NCBI GenBank assembly: GCA_050944455.1
Contig: JBMNRC010000006.1
Span: 52,722 to 116,721, forward strand
Direction of reading: 5' to 3'
Length of the DNA: 64,000 nt
DNA from: Anthropogastromicrobium sp050944455
GTDB taxonomy: Bacteria > Bacillota > Clostridia > Lachnospirales > Lachnospiraceae
Part shown: in pieces, positions 51,998 through 61,835 of the stretch
Layout of the letters: each line of letters opens with the position of its first letter
How positions within the stretch are numbered: the first letter of the stretch is position 1
The notes under the pieces: generated by a model
What the model saw: the letters and a program-made list of their open reading frames with translations, nothing else
The model's database searches: none
What the model was told of the DNA's origin: nothing
Position numbers and translations under genes: made by a program

Positions 51998-52993
51998 TCA
52001 GGAATCTGCCCGGTTGAGCCCGGAGCCGGCCGTCTGTTCTCCACCGTTCACCGTGCCAGCAGCCTGTGCGCCGCCGTTCACCTCGCTGGCCGTCTGTTCT
52101 CCGCCGTTCACCGCGCCGGCAGCCTGTGCGCCGCCGTTCACCGCGCCGGCAGCCTGTGCACCGCCGCTCACCGCGCCAGCGGCCTGTTCTCCGCCTTTCA
52201 CCGCGCCGGCAGCCTGTGCACCGCCGCTTCCGCCGTTCCCGTTCTTCCCGTAAATCTTTTTCGTGATCAGCAGCAGCGCGACGCCGCCGATGAAAATGAA
52301 AATGCCGATAAACTGGGAAGTCGACAGGACGCCGACGCTGCCTCTCGGATCCCCGCGGAGAAACTCCACGAAGAAGCGGCCGATCGAATACAGAATCATG
52401 TAGACGGCGGTGGTCATACCCGTCCACTTCTGGTGTCTGTGAACATAGACCAGAATGACGGCGTTCAGGAAATCCAGGCCGCTGGAGATCAGCTGCGTCG
52501 GAATCAGTTTCACGCCGGCGGGAGCCAGGCCCGTATCTGGAAAGACAACCCCGAAAATGGAATCCGTCGGCTTCCCGTAGCAGCATCCGGCGAGGAAACA
52601 GCCGATCCTGCCGAATCCCTGCGCGGCCGCGACTCCGGCCATCACGATGTCCAGATACGGGAGAAGGTCAATCTTTTTGACTTTACAGTAAATCCAGGCG
52701 GCCAGGACCCCGCCGATCAGGGACCCGTAAATCAGAAATCCGTTGCTGAAGTTCAGGAGAATCGAGGGATCTTCGATGATCTCCGGAAGCTCGACAAAGA
52801 TGTAGAACAGTTTTCCGCCGATCACGCCCCCGATGACGCCCCAGATTCCCATGGTGAAAAGGGAGTCCCCGGAAAGCCCGAACGCATCCGCCCTCTTTTC
52901 TGAAGTGACAAAAGCGAAAATCACGCCGATCGCGATCATCAGGCCGTAGCTGTAAGCCGTGAAGTTCCCGATCTGAAACAAAATCATATGCAT
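51998..52993 (-). CDS. lgt: Prolipoprotein diacylglyceryl transferase with a repetitive tail
   Basis: Lgt (331 residues) attaches diacylglycerol to the Cys of prolipoproteins and is an integral membrane enzyme with seven helices. Conserved Gly/Arg region FGRIGCFLAGCCYGKPT and the C-terminal FFVEFLRGDPRG are clear. After the last helix (about residue 250) comes a tail made of seven near-identical 10-residue units (see repeat), not present in normal Lgt. The start is supported by GAGAGG. The enzyme part is complete and probably active. Confidence 0.93.
   Translation of the reverse strand: MHMILFQIGNFTAYSYGLMIAIGVIFAFVTSEKRADAFGLSGDSLFTMGIWGVIGGVIGGKLFYIFVELPEIIEDPSILLNFSNGFLIYGSLIGGVLAAWIYCKVKKIDLLPYLDIVMAGVAAAQGFGRIGCFLAGCCYGKPTDSIFGVVFPDTGLAPAGVKLIPTQLISSGLDFLNAVILVYVHRHQKWTGMTTAVYMILYSIGRFFVEFLRGDPRGSVGVLSTSQFIGIFIFIGGVALLLITKKIYGKNGNGGSGGAQAAGAVKGGEQAAGAVSGGAQAAGAVNGGAQAAGAVNGGEQTASEVNGGAQAAGTVNGGEQTAGSGLNRADS
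52019..52228. repeat. 30-bp minisatellite in the lgt tail
   Basis: Seven units of 30 bases encode NGGAQAAGAV-type decapeptides with small changes (Ala/Glu, Ala/Thr, Asn/Lys/Ser at fixed positions). Copy number should vary between strains. Confidence 0.95.
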
Positions 52994-53081
52994 AGGTTAT
53001 GCCTCTCTGATCATTGATATCCCGGATCTGCGGCCGTACACCGCCCGGTCACTGAATGGCCGGGAATTCCCGCCCGGCGTC

Positions 53082-54878
53082 CTAAACCTGCCACTGGCTG
53101 TTGTAGAGCTCGCTGTAGAACCCGCCTTTCGCGAGAAGCTCATCGTGGGTTCCCTGCTCGATGACATGCCCGTTTTTCATGACCAGAATCAGGTCTGCCG
53201 AGCGGATGGTCGAAAGGCGGTGCGCCACGACGAAACTGGTGCGTCCCTTCATCATCGCCGCGAACGAATCCTGGATCTTCATCTCGGTCCGGGTATCGAT
53301 GGACGACGTCGCCTCATCCAGAATCAGCATCGGCGGCAGCGAAAGCATGGCCCTCGCGATACACAGGAGCTGTTTCTGTCCCTGCGACAGCCTGCCGCCG
53401 CCCTCGCCGAGCGGGGTATCGTAGCCTTCAGGAAGCCGGCGGATAAAACCGTCAGCGTGGGCGAGCACCGCCGCCCGCACTATCTCCTCCTCCGAGGCGT
53501 CCGGCTTTGCCATCAGCAGGTTTTCGCGCACCGTTCCCGAAGACAGCCAGGTATCCTGCAGAACCATTCCGTAGGAAAGGCGGAGGCTGGCCCTCGTCAC
53601 GCCGCGGATGTCCTTTCCCTCCACGCTGATCGTTCCGGAATCCGGGTCGTAAAAGCGCATCAGCAGGTTGATCAGCGTCGTCTTTCCGCAGCCGGTCGGG
53701 CCGACGATGGCAATGTGCTGCCCCGGCTTTACCGACAGGTTCAGGTGCTCGATCAGTTTTCTGTCCGGGACATAGGAGAAGCAGACGTCCTTCAGCCCGA
53801 CCTGTCCCTTCACTTCCGTGAGCACCTCCGCGTTCTCCGCGTCCGGGATCTGGGGTTTCTCGTCGATCAGGTCCAGAAGGCGGCGGGCGCAGGCCAGGGC
53901 GTTCTCAAGCTCCGCCACGACGCCGGAGATTTCATTGAACGGCTTGGTGTACTGGTTCGCGTAGCTCAGAAAGCTGTAAAGCTGTCCGACGCTGATTCCG
54001 CCCGCGATGGCGGAAAGGCCCCCGACAACCGCGACCGCCGCGTACACCAGCGAGTTGACAAAACGGGTGCACGGATTTGTGAGGGAAGAAAAGAACGTCG
54101 CTCTCATCGAACACTTCTCCAGGCGGCCGTTGACCTCGTCGAAGCGCTCCTGCACCTCTTTTTCCTGCCGGAACGCCTGCACGGTCTTCTGGTTTCCGAT
54201 CATCTCGTCAATCAGGGCCGTCTGCTCGCCGCGGGTGTCGGACTGCAGGCGGAACATCGAATAGGTGTGTTTCGCGATGAAGCCGGCCGCAAACAGCGAA
54301 ACCGGCGTCAGTACCACCACCACGATGGCGATCGGCGCGCTGATCGCGAACATGAACGCCAGCGTCCCGGCAATCGTGATCACCCCGGAAAACAGGCGGG
54401 TGAATCCCATCAGCAGGCCGTCGGAGAACTGGTCCGCGTCCGCGATGATCCGGCTCACGATGTCGCCGGACGGATGCGAATCCAGATAGGACAGCGGAAG
54501 CTGCTGCAGATGGCTGAAAGCGTCCTCCCGGATATCCCGCACAACGCCGTAAGTAATGCGGTTGCTGCAGATATTCATCACCCACTGGGCAGCGGCGCCT
54601 GCCGCGACCAGAACGGCGATCCGCAGAAGGATCGGCGCGATCCCGCCGAAATCGACCTTCCCGGCGCCGACAATCAGGTTGATCGCGTTTCCGGTCAGGA
54701 TCGGGATGTACAGCTGGCTGATCACCGAAACCGCCGCGAGCGCCAGCGTCGCGGCCAGCTCCCAGCGGTAGCCTGATACGTAGGCGAGCACGCGCCGCAG
54801 GGTATCAAGCTGAAAATTCCGGAGTTTCCCGGAGGAGGACCCGGTTGGTTCCGCTTTTTTCCTGTTATTATCCGGCAT
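53082..54878 (-). CDS. Heterodimeric ABC exporter (second system), catalytic half
   Basis: This 598-residue permease-ATPase has six helices and an ATPase with Walker A VGPTGCGKTT, signature LSQGQKQLL and Walker B MLILDEATSS with the catalytic Glu. The start MPDNNRKK is set by AGGAGG nine bases ahead; it overlaps the upstream partner by eleven bases. It is distinct in sequence from the 44 kb exporter. With the next gene it makes a second heterodimer; its substrate is unknown. Confidence 0.92.
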   Translation of the reverse strand: MPDNNRKKAEPTGSSSGKLRNFQLDTLRRVLAYVSGYRWELAATLALAAVSVISQLYIPILTGNAINLIVGAGKVDFGGIAPILLRIAVLVAAGAAAQWVMNICSNRITYGVVRDIREDAFSHLQQLPLSYLDSHPSGDIVSRIIADADQFSDGLLMGFTRLFSGVITIAGTLAFMFAISAPIAIVVVVLTPVSLFAAGFIAKHTYSMFRLQSDTRGEQTALIDEMIGNQKTVQAFRQEKEVQERFDEVNGRLEKCSMRATFFSSLTNPCTRFVNSLVYAAVAVVGGLSAIAGGISVGQLYSFLSYANQYTKPFNEISGVVAELENALACARRLLDLIDEKPQIPDAENAEVLTEVKGQVGLKDVCFSYVPDRKLIEHLNLSVKPGQHIAIVGPTGCGKTTLINLLMRFYDPDSGTISVEGKDIRGVTRASLRLSYGMVLQDTWLSSGTVRENLLMAKPDASEEEIVRAAVLAHADGFIRRLPEGYDTPLGEGGGRLSQGQKQLLCIARAMLSLPPMLILDEATSSIDTRTEMKIQDSFAAMMKGRTSFVVAHRLSTIRSADLILVMKNGHVIEQGTHDELLAKGGFYSELYNSQWQV

Positions 54879-56604
54879 GCCCATCCGCCTCCTTCTGAAA
54901 CTGGGTTTCGTAGATTTCACGGTAGACCGAGCAGGTTTTGAGAAGTTCATCGCTTGTCCCGAGGCCGACCGCGCGGCCGTCGTCCAGCACCAGGATCTGG
55001 TCCGCGGAAAGCATCGACGCCGCGCGCTGCGAGACGATAAACACCGTGGGCGGATTCTTCATCTCACGGATGGCCTTTCGCAGTTTCGCGTCCGTCGCGA
55101 AATCCAGCGCGGAAGCGCTGTCATCCAGAATCAGGATCTCCGGCTTCGCGATCAGGGCCCGCGCGATGGTCAGGCGCTGCCGCTGGCCGCCGGAGAAATT
55201 CCGGCCGCCCTGTTCCACGGCCGCTTCCAGCCCGCCAGGCTTCTCTCTCACAAAATCTTCGGCCTGCGCAACGCGGAGGGCTTCCCACATCTCCTCCTCA
55301 GTGGCGTCCTTTCTGCCCCAGCGCAGGTTTGAGGCGATCGTTCCCGAGAAAAGAACCGCTTTCTGCGGGACAACGCCGATCCGCGCGCGGAGATCATCGA
55401 TTTTCCAGTCTCTCACATCTCGGCCGTCCACCAGGACGCGTCCGCCTGTGACGTCGTAAAACCGCGGGATCAGATTGACGACGGTGGATTTTCCGGAGCC
55501 GGTTCCGCCGATGATGCCGACCGTCGAACCGCGCGGCACTTTCATCGTGATGTCCGTCACCGCGTCCGCCGGCGACTTCGCGTAGCAGAGGTCGGCGTGC
55601 TTGAATTCCACGGCCGGAGCGTCCTGCCGGAGAGCTTCTGTCTCTTCGCCGTCCTTCATGCTGCTCTTCAGCTCCAGCACGGACTCAATGCGGTTTCCGC
55701 ACGCCGCGGCGCGGTTGATGTTGATGATCAGGTCCGCGAACTTGATCAGCTCGACCAGGATCTGGCTCATGTAGTTGACCAGGGCGACAATCGCGCCCTG
55801 TGTGAGCGCTCCGCGGTCGACCCGGACGGCGCCGGTCCAGATCAGAACCAGCGCGGCCGCGTTGATCATCACAAAGGTGACCGGGTTCATGGCCGCCGAG
55901 ATCCTGCCGACAAACTTCTGCCGGCTGTTGAGTTCGTCATTGGCCCCGTTAAACCGGTCCGTCTCCTGCTTCTCGCGGTTGAACGCGCGGATGACGCGCA
56001 CGCCGGCCAGATTTTCCCTGGTTAGCCGCGTCACATGGTCCAGGCCTTCCTGAACCTTCTTATACAGCGGTATGCAGGCCAGCATGATGCCGAAGACAAC
56101 GGCCATCAGAGCCGGGATGACCACCGTGAAAACCAGGGCTTCCCGGACGTCGATCGTAAACGCCATAATCATGGAGCCGAACACGATGAACGGGGAGCGG
56201 AGCAGCAGGCGCAGCGCCAGGTTGGTGCCGCTCTGCACCTGGTTCATATCGCTGGTCAGCCGGGTTTCCATGGCCGCCGTTCCCAGCGTATCCAGCTCCG
56301 TGTAGGATAGCGTCTGGATGTGCGCGAATAATACGCTGCGGATGCGGGCCGTGAAGCCTGCGGCCGCCTTCGCCGCAAAGTACTGCGCCGTGACCGCCAT
56401 CGCCAGGCCCAGGGCTGCCAGCAGCACCAGCAGGCCGCCCATCCGGGCGATGAACGCCCGGTCGCCCTGCGCGATGCCCGTGTCAATCAGCGCTTTGATG
56501 ACCAGCGGAACAAAAAGGTCGAACAGCGCCTCCAGCATCTTGAATGCCGGGGCGAGCACTGCCTCCCGCCGGTACGATTTCATGTATCGGAACAGTTTAC
56601 GCAT
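54868..56604 (-). CDS. Heterodimeric ABC exporter (second system), degenerate half
   Basis: This 578-residue half-transporter has six helices, Walker A GGTGSGKST, signature FSGGQRQRL and Walker B ILILDDSASALD. The second Asp replaces the catalytic Glu as in the other pair. It overlaps the catalytic partner by eleven bases and the upstream GH28-like gene by eight bases, an unusual link of an exporter to a carbohydrate enzyme. Confidence 0.92.
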   Translation of the reverse strand: MRKLFRYMKSYRREAVLAPAFKMLEALFDLFVPLVIKALIDTGIAQGDRAFIARMGGLLVLLAALGLAMAVTAQYFAAKAAAGFTARIRSVLFAHIQTLSYTELDTLGTAAMETRLTSDMNQVQSGTNLALRLLLRSPFIVFGSMIMAFTIDVREALVFTVVIPALMAVVFGIMLACIPLYKKVQEGLDHVTRLTRENLAGVRVIRAFNREKQETDRFNGANDELNSRQKFVGRISAAMNPVTFVMINAAALVLIWTGAVRVDRGALTQGAIVALVNYMSQILVELIKFADLIININRAAACGNRIESVLELKSSMKDGEETEALRQDAPAVEFKHADLCYAKSPADAVTDITMKVPRGSTVGIIGGTGSGKSTVVNLIPRFYDVTGGRVLVDGRDVRDWKIDDLRARIGVVPQKAVLFSGTIASNLRWGRKDATEEEMWEALRVAQAEDFVREKPGGLEAAVEQGGRNFSGGQRQRLTIARALIAKPEILILDDSASALDFATDAKLRKAIREMKNPPTVFIVSQRAASMLSADQILVLDDGRAVGLGTSDELLKTCSVYREIYETQFQKEADGHAG

Positions 56605-59272
56605 CTGATTTCTCCGTCGGAACTACTCTGAGAATCACCCTGGTGCTCTCCGGGATCACGCCGTCGTCCAGCGTCACGGTGATTTCCGTGTCCCCCTCGG
56701 CGTCCGCGCCCGGCGTCCAGACAACCGCCTGTTTATCCGGGTCGAAAACCGCGCCTTCGGGAAGGCCTGTCACCGTTACCTGAATCTCTGCCGGCTGCGC
56801 CGGGACATTCGGATCCCACAGGAACTGGTCGTTCCCCTCCGGGACCTCAAAGCCTTCATCAAGCGCTTCCGAAGCCGGATCGCGGTAGCGCACCGGGATT
56901 TCCGCGCGCCGCCCCGCCGCAAGCACCGTCACCGGCGGCATCTCCGTGAAGGGACGAAACACGGTGCGCGGAAGTTTCATCTTCTCCGTGGGAACCTCAT
57001 AATGATAGCCGTTTTCGGGAACCGGGACCGTCGGATACCCGTACAGAGAGTCTCGCGGCGTGCCCGGCGCGGGAGCTTCCACGCACACAGGCTTTACCGT
57101 GAAGCCGGCCGGGATTTCGACGTCTGTCACCGTCTCCGTATGGTAGGGGACGTCCGGCAGATATTCCTGCCAGAGCGGGCGGCGGAAACGGTCCGTCACC
57201 AGCGCGAAGTCCGCCTCTTTCCTGCCCTGCGGCAGGCTGATCTCCGCAAAGCGCACGCCTTCGGCGTCGTCCAGCACCACCGGATGCCTCCCGTCCGGCA
57301 CTTTGGCGGAAAGGCGGTATCCCTCCACCGAAAGGTTTTTCACATGTCTCGCGTAGATGCCGTACGCCGGCAGGATCCCCCAGTCGGACGGCTCAGGATA
57401 GACGTCCGGGAGTTCGGGAACGTTGTAGGGATCCTCCTTCCAGGACCCGGTTTCCGGATCCCAGTCCGCCCGGGGCAGAAGGCCTTCGTTTTTGGAAAAG
57501 AACGAATTGACCAGCCACGGGAGGCTCTGCACCATCGGCGCGGCCTGGTACTGGGAGAATCTCCAGGCGGTGTTCAGCTGGCGCTGTTCCGCGGCGTCCT
57601 TCATCGTGAGGCCGCCCCGGGTTTCCACCGAGACGTTCTCAATCTGCACGTTTTCCACCGGGAAGCCCGGAAGTCCCATGATCAGGATCGGATACCGGGG
57701 ATCCGCGTTGTTCACAGTGACGTCCGCGATGCGGACATTGCGGATCTGCGCGGGATGGTCCGAGCCGGAGGCGTTCGCCCGCAGATACTGTTCCGTCCGG
57801 GTCAGCGGCCGCGATTCATCAGGGACGTAGCCCTCGCCGGGACGGTACTCTTTTCCGTACACCTTCCCGTCTTTCTCCGCCAGGTTCGCGGGGTTGAGCT
57901 CCGCCGGCTCTTTCTGGTCGACAATGGAAAAGAAGGCCCGGCCGTCCACGCTCACTTTCGATGTGCGGCGGTAGGACGGCGTATAACGTTTCGCCGGCCA
58001 CTTCTGGTAGGCGTCCGTGTCCGGGAGCACCCATCCTGTATTGTTCAGCCGGACATTCGGCGCCGGCGCGTCGATTCTCTCACTCCGCGACATCCCGGTG
58101 ACCGGGAAGCGTCCGCGGTCTCCCGCGCGGAGATAAATCGGGGACGTCGTCACGCCGTCCATCACACAGTGCTCGAAAATCACGTTGGTGAGGCTGCTTC
58201 CGTCGACGGCTTCCATGGCGAAGCCGCGGCAGTTGTCGAACACCGTGTTCCGGATGGTGACCAGGTCGTATCCGCACGTGGATTCCGTGCCGAACTTCAC
58301 GCGGCCGGTCGGCCCGCAGCGGTCGGTGGCGACGGCTTTCTCGCGCGTGTATTTTTTGTCATAAACGCTGCCCGCGTCGTAGCCGCACACCCTGCAGCGC
58401 TCAATCAGGACGTTCTTCAGCGGCATGAATTTTCCCGCGCCGTACGATGACTTGAGAACAAGCCCGTCGTCCGTCAGCGAATTGAAGACGGAGTCCCGCA
58501 CAGTGACGTCCCGGCAGGCGTCCACATCCAGCGCGTCACGGTTCGTATCCAGCAGGACATGGTCGATCAGAAGGTTTTCGCATCCCGTCGCGAGCACCGC
58601 GAAGTGCCCGCCGATCGTCAGGGAAAAACCGGACAGCACGACATTCCGGCAGCGCAGCAGGGAGATGCACTTGTTGCCGAACCATTCCTTCAGTTCCGGC
58701 TCCTGATTTCGCAGCGAATTCCCGGTGCTCCACTCCGGGTCATGCCCCTGCAGGACGTACTCGCGGATTCCTGTCTCCGGATCGACCCGGCTCCCGTCAA
58801 TCAGGCCGGGTCCGTAAATCATCACATCGGACAGGTCTTTCCCGTAAAACATGCTGTTGGCAAAATAGCTGTGGCCGAAATCCTGGATACCCGCGTACGG
58901 GTTCTTTTCCGGGTGAAGCACGTTGCCGCGCTCTCCCCGGGCGAATCCCTCAACCGAACTGACCCCGGGCTTTGCCGCCCTCAGCACCGCCTTCTCCGAA
59001 AGATACAGGTTGACGCGCGACGCCAGCCGGATCGTGTAGACGAGGTATTCGCCCTCGGGGATCACCACGGTTCCGCCGCCCGAGATGGCCGCCGCCGCAA
59101 TGCAGCGGTTGATGGCCTCCGTCGTGAGAATCGGGTCGCAGGGGACGTTCGCCGAAGTCGGGACCGCGCCGTAGTCCGCGATGCTGATCACGTTGTTATC
59201 TTTTTTCAGCGCCTCCTCTGTGACGGAGGCTCCGGAAGCTTCCGGAATCTTCAGTTTGTTCTGTTCTGTCAT
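56597..59272 (-). CDS. GH28-like (polygalacturonase family) protein with C-terminal Ig-like domain
   Basis: This 891-residue protein has the beta-helix opening ISIADYGAVPTSANVPCDP, the GGGTVVIPEGEYLV turn and the catalytic-region equivalents TNRDALDVDACRDV and NSLTDDGLVLKSS, which replace the GH28 NTD and DD motifs; the GHG motif is not obvious. About residues 300-560 continue the helix. The last 100 residues (VTVTGLPEGAVFDPDKQAVV) are an Ig/cadherin-like domain. No signal peptide is present. It may act on a pectin-derived oligosaccharide inside the cell. Its stop overlaps an ABC exporter gene by eight bases. Confidence 0.85.
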   Translation of the reverse strand: MTEQNKLKIPEASGASVTEEALKKDNNVISIADYGAVPTSANVPCDPILTTEAINRCIAAAAISGGGTVVIPEGEYLVYTIRLASRVNLYLSEKAVLRAAKPGVSSVEGFARGERGNVLHPEKNPYAGIQDFGHSYFANSMFYGKDLSDVMIYGPGLIDGSRVDPETGIREYVLQGHDPEWSTGNSLRNQEPELKEWFGNKCISLLRCRNVVLSGFSLTIGGHFAVLATGCENLLIDHVLLDTNRDALDVDACRDVTVRDSVFNSLTDDGLVLKSSYGAGKFMPLKNVLIERCRVCGYDAGSVYDKKYTREKAVATDRCGPTGRVKFGTESTCGYDLVTIRNTVFDNCRGFAMEAVDGSSLTNVIFEHCVMDGVTTSPIYLRAGDRGRFPVTGMSRSERIDAPAPNVRLNNTGWVLPDTDAYQKWPAKRYTPSYRRTSKVSVDGRAFFSIVDQKEPAELNPANLAEKDGKVYGKEYRPGEGYVPDESRPLTRTEQYLRANASGSDHPAQIRNVRIADVTVNNADPRYPILIMGLPGFPVENVQIENVSVETRGGLTMKDAAEQRQLNTAWRFSQYQAAPMVQSLPWLVNSFFSKNEGLLPRADWDPETGSWKEDPYNVPELPDVYPEPSDWGILPAYGIYARHVKNLSVEGYRLSAKVPDGRHPVVLDDAEGVRFAEISLPQGRKEADFALVTDRFRRPLWQEYLPDVPYHTETVTDVEIPAGFTVKPVCVEAPAPGTPRDSLYGYPTVPVPENGYHYEVPTEKMKLPRTVFRPFTEMPPVTVLAAGRRAEIPVRYRDPASEALDEGFEVPEGNDQFLWDPNVPAQPAEIQVTVTGLPEGAVFDPDKQAVVWTPGADAEGDTEITVTLDDGVIPESTRVILRVVPTEKSDA

Positions 59273-59380
59273 CTCTGCCTTTCCGTCCGTTCTCCACGGA
59301 TCTGTTTTCTCTTCCGTTATCCGGGAAATGATTGGTCCACCGGCTTTCCGCTCCGTTTTCGGGAAACTTTCCGCGGCCGT

Positions 59381-60166
59381 TCAGATTTTGGCAGCCGTCT
59401 TTGTCCGGCCGGCTCTTCCGGATAACTTTTCTCCGCCGCTCCTCTCCTTACGGAAAAGGGTAAAGGAAAGGATCAGAAGCGCCGCGCCGGCCGCCATGAC
59501 CAGCGCAACAATCATCACCGCGCAGTGCATGAAAAAAGCGTCCGGCAGAATCAGGATCACCGGATCCGTCGCCGGATCAAACAGCCAGTAATCATTATCG
59601 AACATCAGGTGATGAAACGCAATGAACACATCATACCAGTCGGCAGAGATCAGGAGTCCCAGCGCCAGCGGAACAGCCAGTCCCGCGGCGCCGCCGACAC
59701 GCATCCACCACGTCTGCTTTTTTCGGAGGAAAAAGACCGCCAGAATCACCGAAGCCGCCCCGCCGAATATGGCCGTCCACTCGATGGCAATAAAGATCTG
59801 CCGAACTTCCTCAAAGTGTATCCGCGCGCCGTCCGACATCGGAAATTCCTCGAATTCCAGAGTGTCCGGCCCTCCCAGGTTGTTGTAGTCGATCAGAATG
59901 TCATAATTGGTGAGGCAGAGTTCCAGGGAAAAGCCGCTTTCCTCCGGAATGTTCAGGCGGCTGCAGTCGTACCGGTAAAGCGCCCGGCAGTTCAGGGTGA
60001 CGGTCACCGAGACGCAGACCACCGTGATAAATACCAGGATTCCCGTGAAAAACTGGGCGATTCCCCACTTTTTTCCGTTGCGCCGCAGGTCTGCTTTCTG
60101 GTCAGCGTCAGGCATTTTCGGTCCGGCAGCTGGTTTTTCTGGATTGCTGTTTATGGTTTCACTCAT
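59381..60166 (-). CDS. DUF1461/TIGR01906-type membrane protein
   Basis: This 261-residue integral membrane protein has four or five helices and the typical motif FHHLMFDNDYWLFDPATDP before the ILPDAFFMHC segment, which marks the TIGR01906 family. Function unknown. The start overlaps the sdaAA stop by eight bases, so it is translated with the serine dehydratase. It might be a membrane partner in serine metabolism, by position only. Confidence 0.85.
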   Translation of the reverse strand: MSETINSNPEKPAAGPKMPDADQKADLRRNGKKWGIAQFFTGILVFITVVCVSVTVTLNCRALYRYDCSRLNIPEESGFSLELCLTNYDILIDYNNLGGPDTLEFEEFPMSDGARIHFEEVRQIFIAIEWTAIFGGAASVILAVFFLRKKQTWWMRVGGAAGLAVPLALGLLISADWYDVFIAFHHLMFDNDYWLFDPATDPVILILPDAFFMHCAVMIVALVMAAGAALLILSFTLFRKERSGGEKLSGRAGRTKTAAKI

Positions 60167-61040
60167 GATTTTTCCTCCCGGCGATCCGGGCCGCTATCTC
60201 CAGTCCCGTCGGCGTCCCGGCCAGTCCGCCCCGGCCGGTTTCCCGGACGTCGTCGGACAGACTGTTTCCGACCTTTCTCATCGCGTCAAACACCTCGTCC
60301 GCCGGGATCACGCTTGAAATCCCGGCCAGTACCAGGTCGGCCGCCGCAGCCGCTCCGACCGCTCCGATCACGTTGCGCTTGATGCAGGGAACTTCCACCA
60401 GTCCCGCGACCGGATCGCACACCAGCCCCATCAGGTTGGACAGCGCGATGGCCGCGGCATCCGCAATCTGCCGCGCGGTTCCCCCTCGCAGAAAAACCGC
60501 GCCGGCCGCCGCCATGGAGGACGCTGAACCGATTTCCGCCTGGCATCCTCCTGCCGCGCCGGAGAGGCTCGCCCTCAGGGCAATCACCCCGCCGATTCCG
60601 CCGGCTACATACAGCGCGCGGACCATGGTTTCATCGTCAATGCCGTACTGGTCCCGCAGCGACAGAAACACGGCCGGCACCACGCCGCAGGCGCCCGCGG
60701 TCGGCGCAGCCACAATGCGCTTCATACAGGCGTTGGACTCGCCCATTTTGAGCGCTTTTTCAATCACTGAGCCCATGAACGGGCCGCAGAGCGTCCCGCC
60801 CATCTTCCGCGCCTCGGCGTATTTCTGCCCGTCGGTCCCGACCAGGCCGCTGGCAGAGCGGATCTTCCCGTCATACCCGGCGTCCGCCTGCTTCATCGCT
60901 TCCCAGATCTTTCTCATGGACGCGAGGGATTCCTCCCTCGTCGCTCCGCGCTCCGAACAGTCGTCGTCCAGAACCACTTCCCAGAAAGAACGGCCTGTTC
61001 TCTCAACTTCTTCCAGGATTTTGCCGACCGAATCAAACAT
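60159..61040 (-). CDS. sdaAA: L-serine dehydratase, iron-sulfur-dependent, alpha subunit
   Basis: SdaAA (293 residues) with SdaAB forms the oxygen-labile [4Fe-4S] dehydratase that converts L-serine to pyruvate and ammonia. Cluster-binding cysteines lie in VAAPTAGACGVVPA and CDPVAGLVEVPCIKRN. It overlaps sdaAB by eight bases on one side and the DUF1461 gene by eight bases on the other. Length normal. Confidence 0.96.
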   Translation of the reverse strand: MFDSVGKILEEVERTGRSFWEVVLDDDCSERGATREESLASMRKIWEAMKQADAGYDGKIRSASGLVGTDGQKYAEARKMGGTLCGPFMGSVIEKALKMGESNACMKRIVAAPTAGACGVVPAVFLSLRDQYGIDDETMVRALYVAGGIGGVIALRASLSGAAGGCQAEIGSASSMAAAGAVFLRGGTARQIADAAAIALSNLMGLVCDPVAGLVEVPCIKRNVIGAVGAAAAADLVLAGISSVIPADEVFDAMRKVGNSLSDDVRETGRGGLAGTPTGLEIAARIAGRKNHE

Positions 61041-61704
61041 GCTGTTCCTCCAGGCTCAGGCTGGTTATTTTGGTGATCCCGGGCAGATCCCTGATTTTTC
61101 GCAGGACACTTTCCGGAATCTCCGTGTCGCATTCCAGCACCATGACCGCGGCTCCGCCGCGCCGGTCGCGGTTGAGCTTCATCTTTGCCACGTTGATGCC
61201 GCCGGCCGCCAGAATCCGGGTCACTTCGGTGACATAGCCCGGACGGTCCACGTTGTTGACGACGAGAGTCGGCTGCTCGCCGGAAAAACCGGCCTTCAGC
61301 CCGTCGATCTCGTCGACCTGGATGCGGCCTCCTCCGACTGAACTGCACACGGTCTCCAGCCGCCGGCCGGAAACGCCCGTCAGATTCAGTTTCGCTGTGT
61401 TGGGATGCGCGTCCTGGAGATCGATGTCCCGGAAAACGAAGTCCAGCCCTTCTTCCCCCGCTATCTGAAAGCTGTCGGGAATCCGGGGATCGTCCACTTT
61501 CATGCCAAGCAGTCCTGCTACCAGGGCGCGGTCCGTTCCGTGTCCCCTTCCGGTGGCCCGGAAAGATCCATGCAGTCCGATCACCGCTTTCACCGGCTTT
61601 TCCCCGAGCAGAAGCCTGGAGACGCGGCCGATGCGGACGGCCCCCGCCGTGTGGGAACTGGACGGTCCGACCATGACCGGGCCGACAATGTCAAAAATAT
61701 TCAT
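61033..61704 (-). CDS. sdaAB: L-serine dehydratase, iron-sulfur-dependent, beta subunit
   Basis: SdaAB (223 residues) supplies the N-terminal domain with VGPVMVGPSSSHTAGAVR and a C-terminal ACT domain (TLVVNNVDRPGYVTEVTRIL) that probably senses serine. It is the first gene of the sdaAB-sdaAA-DUF1461 operon. It starts 45 bases before the terminator of the SseB-like gene, so its promoter would lie within or near that hairpin. Confidence 0.96.
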   Translation of the reverse strand: MNIFDIVGPVMVGPSSSHTAGAVRIGRVSRLLLGEKPVKAVIGLHGSFRATGRGHGTDRALVAGLLGMKVDDPRIPDSFQIAGEEGLDFVFRDIDLQDAHPNTAKLNLTGVSGRRLETVCSSVGGGRIQVDEIDGLKAGFSGEQPTLVVNNVDRPGYVTEVTRILAAGGINVAKMKLNRDRRGGAAVMVLECDTEIPESVLRKIRDLPGITKITSLSLEEQHV

Positions 61705-61748
61705 ATCCTTGTTCTCGATGAGTTTGTGTTCTGCGGATTGCGCTGTTC

Positions 61749-61786
61749 AAAAGGCCATCCGTGCCTCTCGGCAGCCGGATGGCCTT
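61749..61786 (-). terminator. Terminator after the SseB-like gene
   Basis: An 11-bp stem (aaggccatccg / cggatggcctt) lies 50 bases after the gene stop. On the minus strand it ends TTTTG, so it is a moderate terminator. Confidence 0.75.
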
Positions 61787-61835
61787 CCTTCCCGTGACGC
61801 TTCACGCTTTGCGTCCTCTTTCGGCCGGCCTTCTG

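Noticed and set aside
52019..52228. Considered as a CRISPR array
   Set aside because: Units are 30 bases back to back with no spacers and keep a reading frame; it is a coding minisatellite.
51972..52586. Upstream extension of the ybaK frame
   Set aside because: It lies inside lgt in another frame and encodes Arg/Gly repeats from the minisatellite.
53145..54776. Plus-strand open frame over the second ABC exporter
   Set aside because: Shadow of the coding strand.
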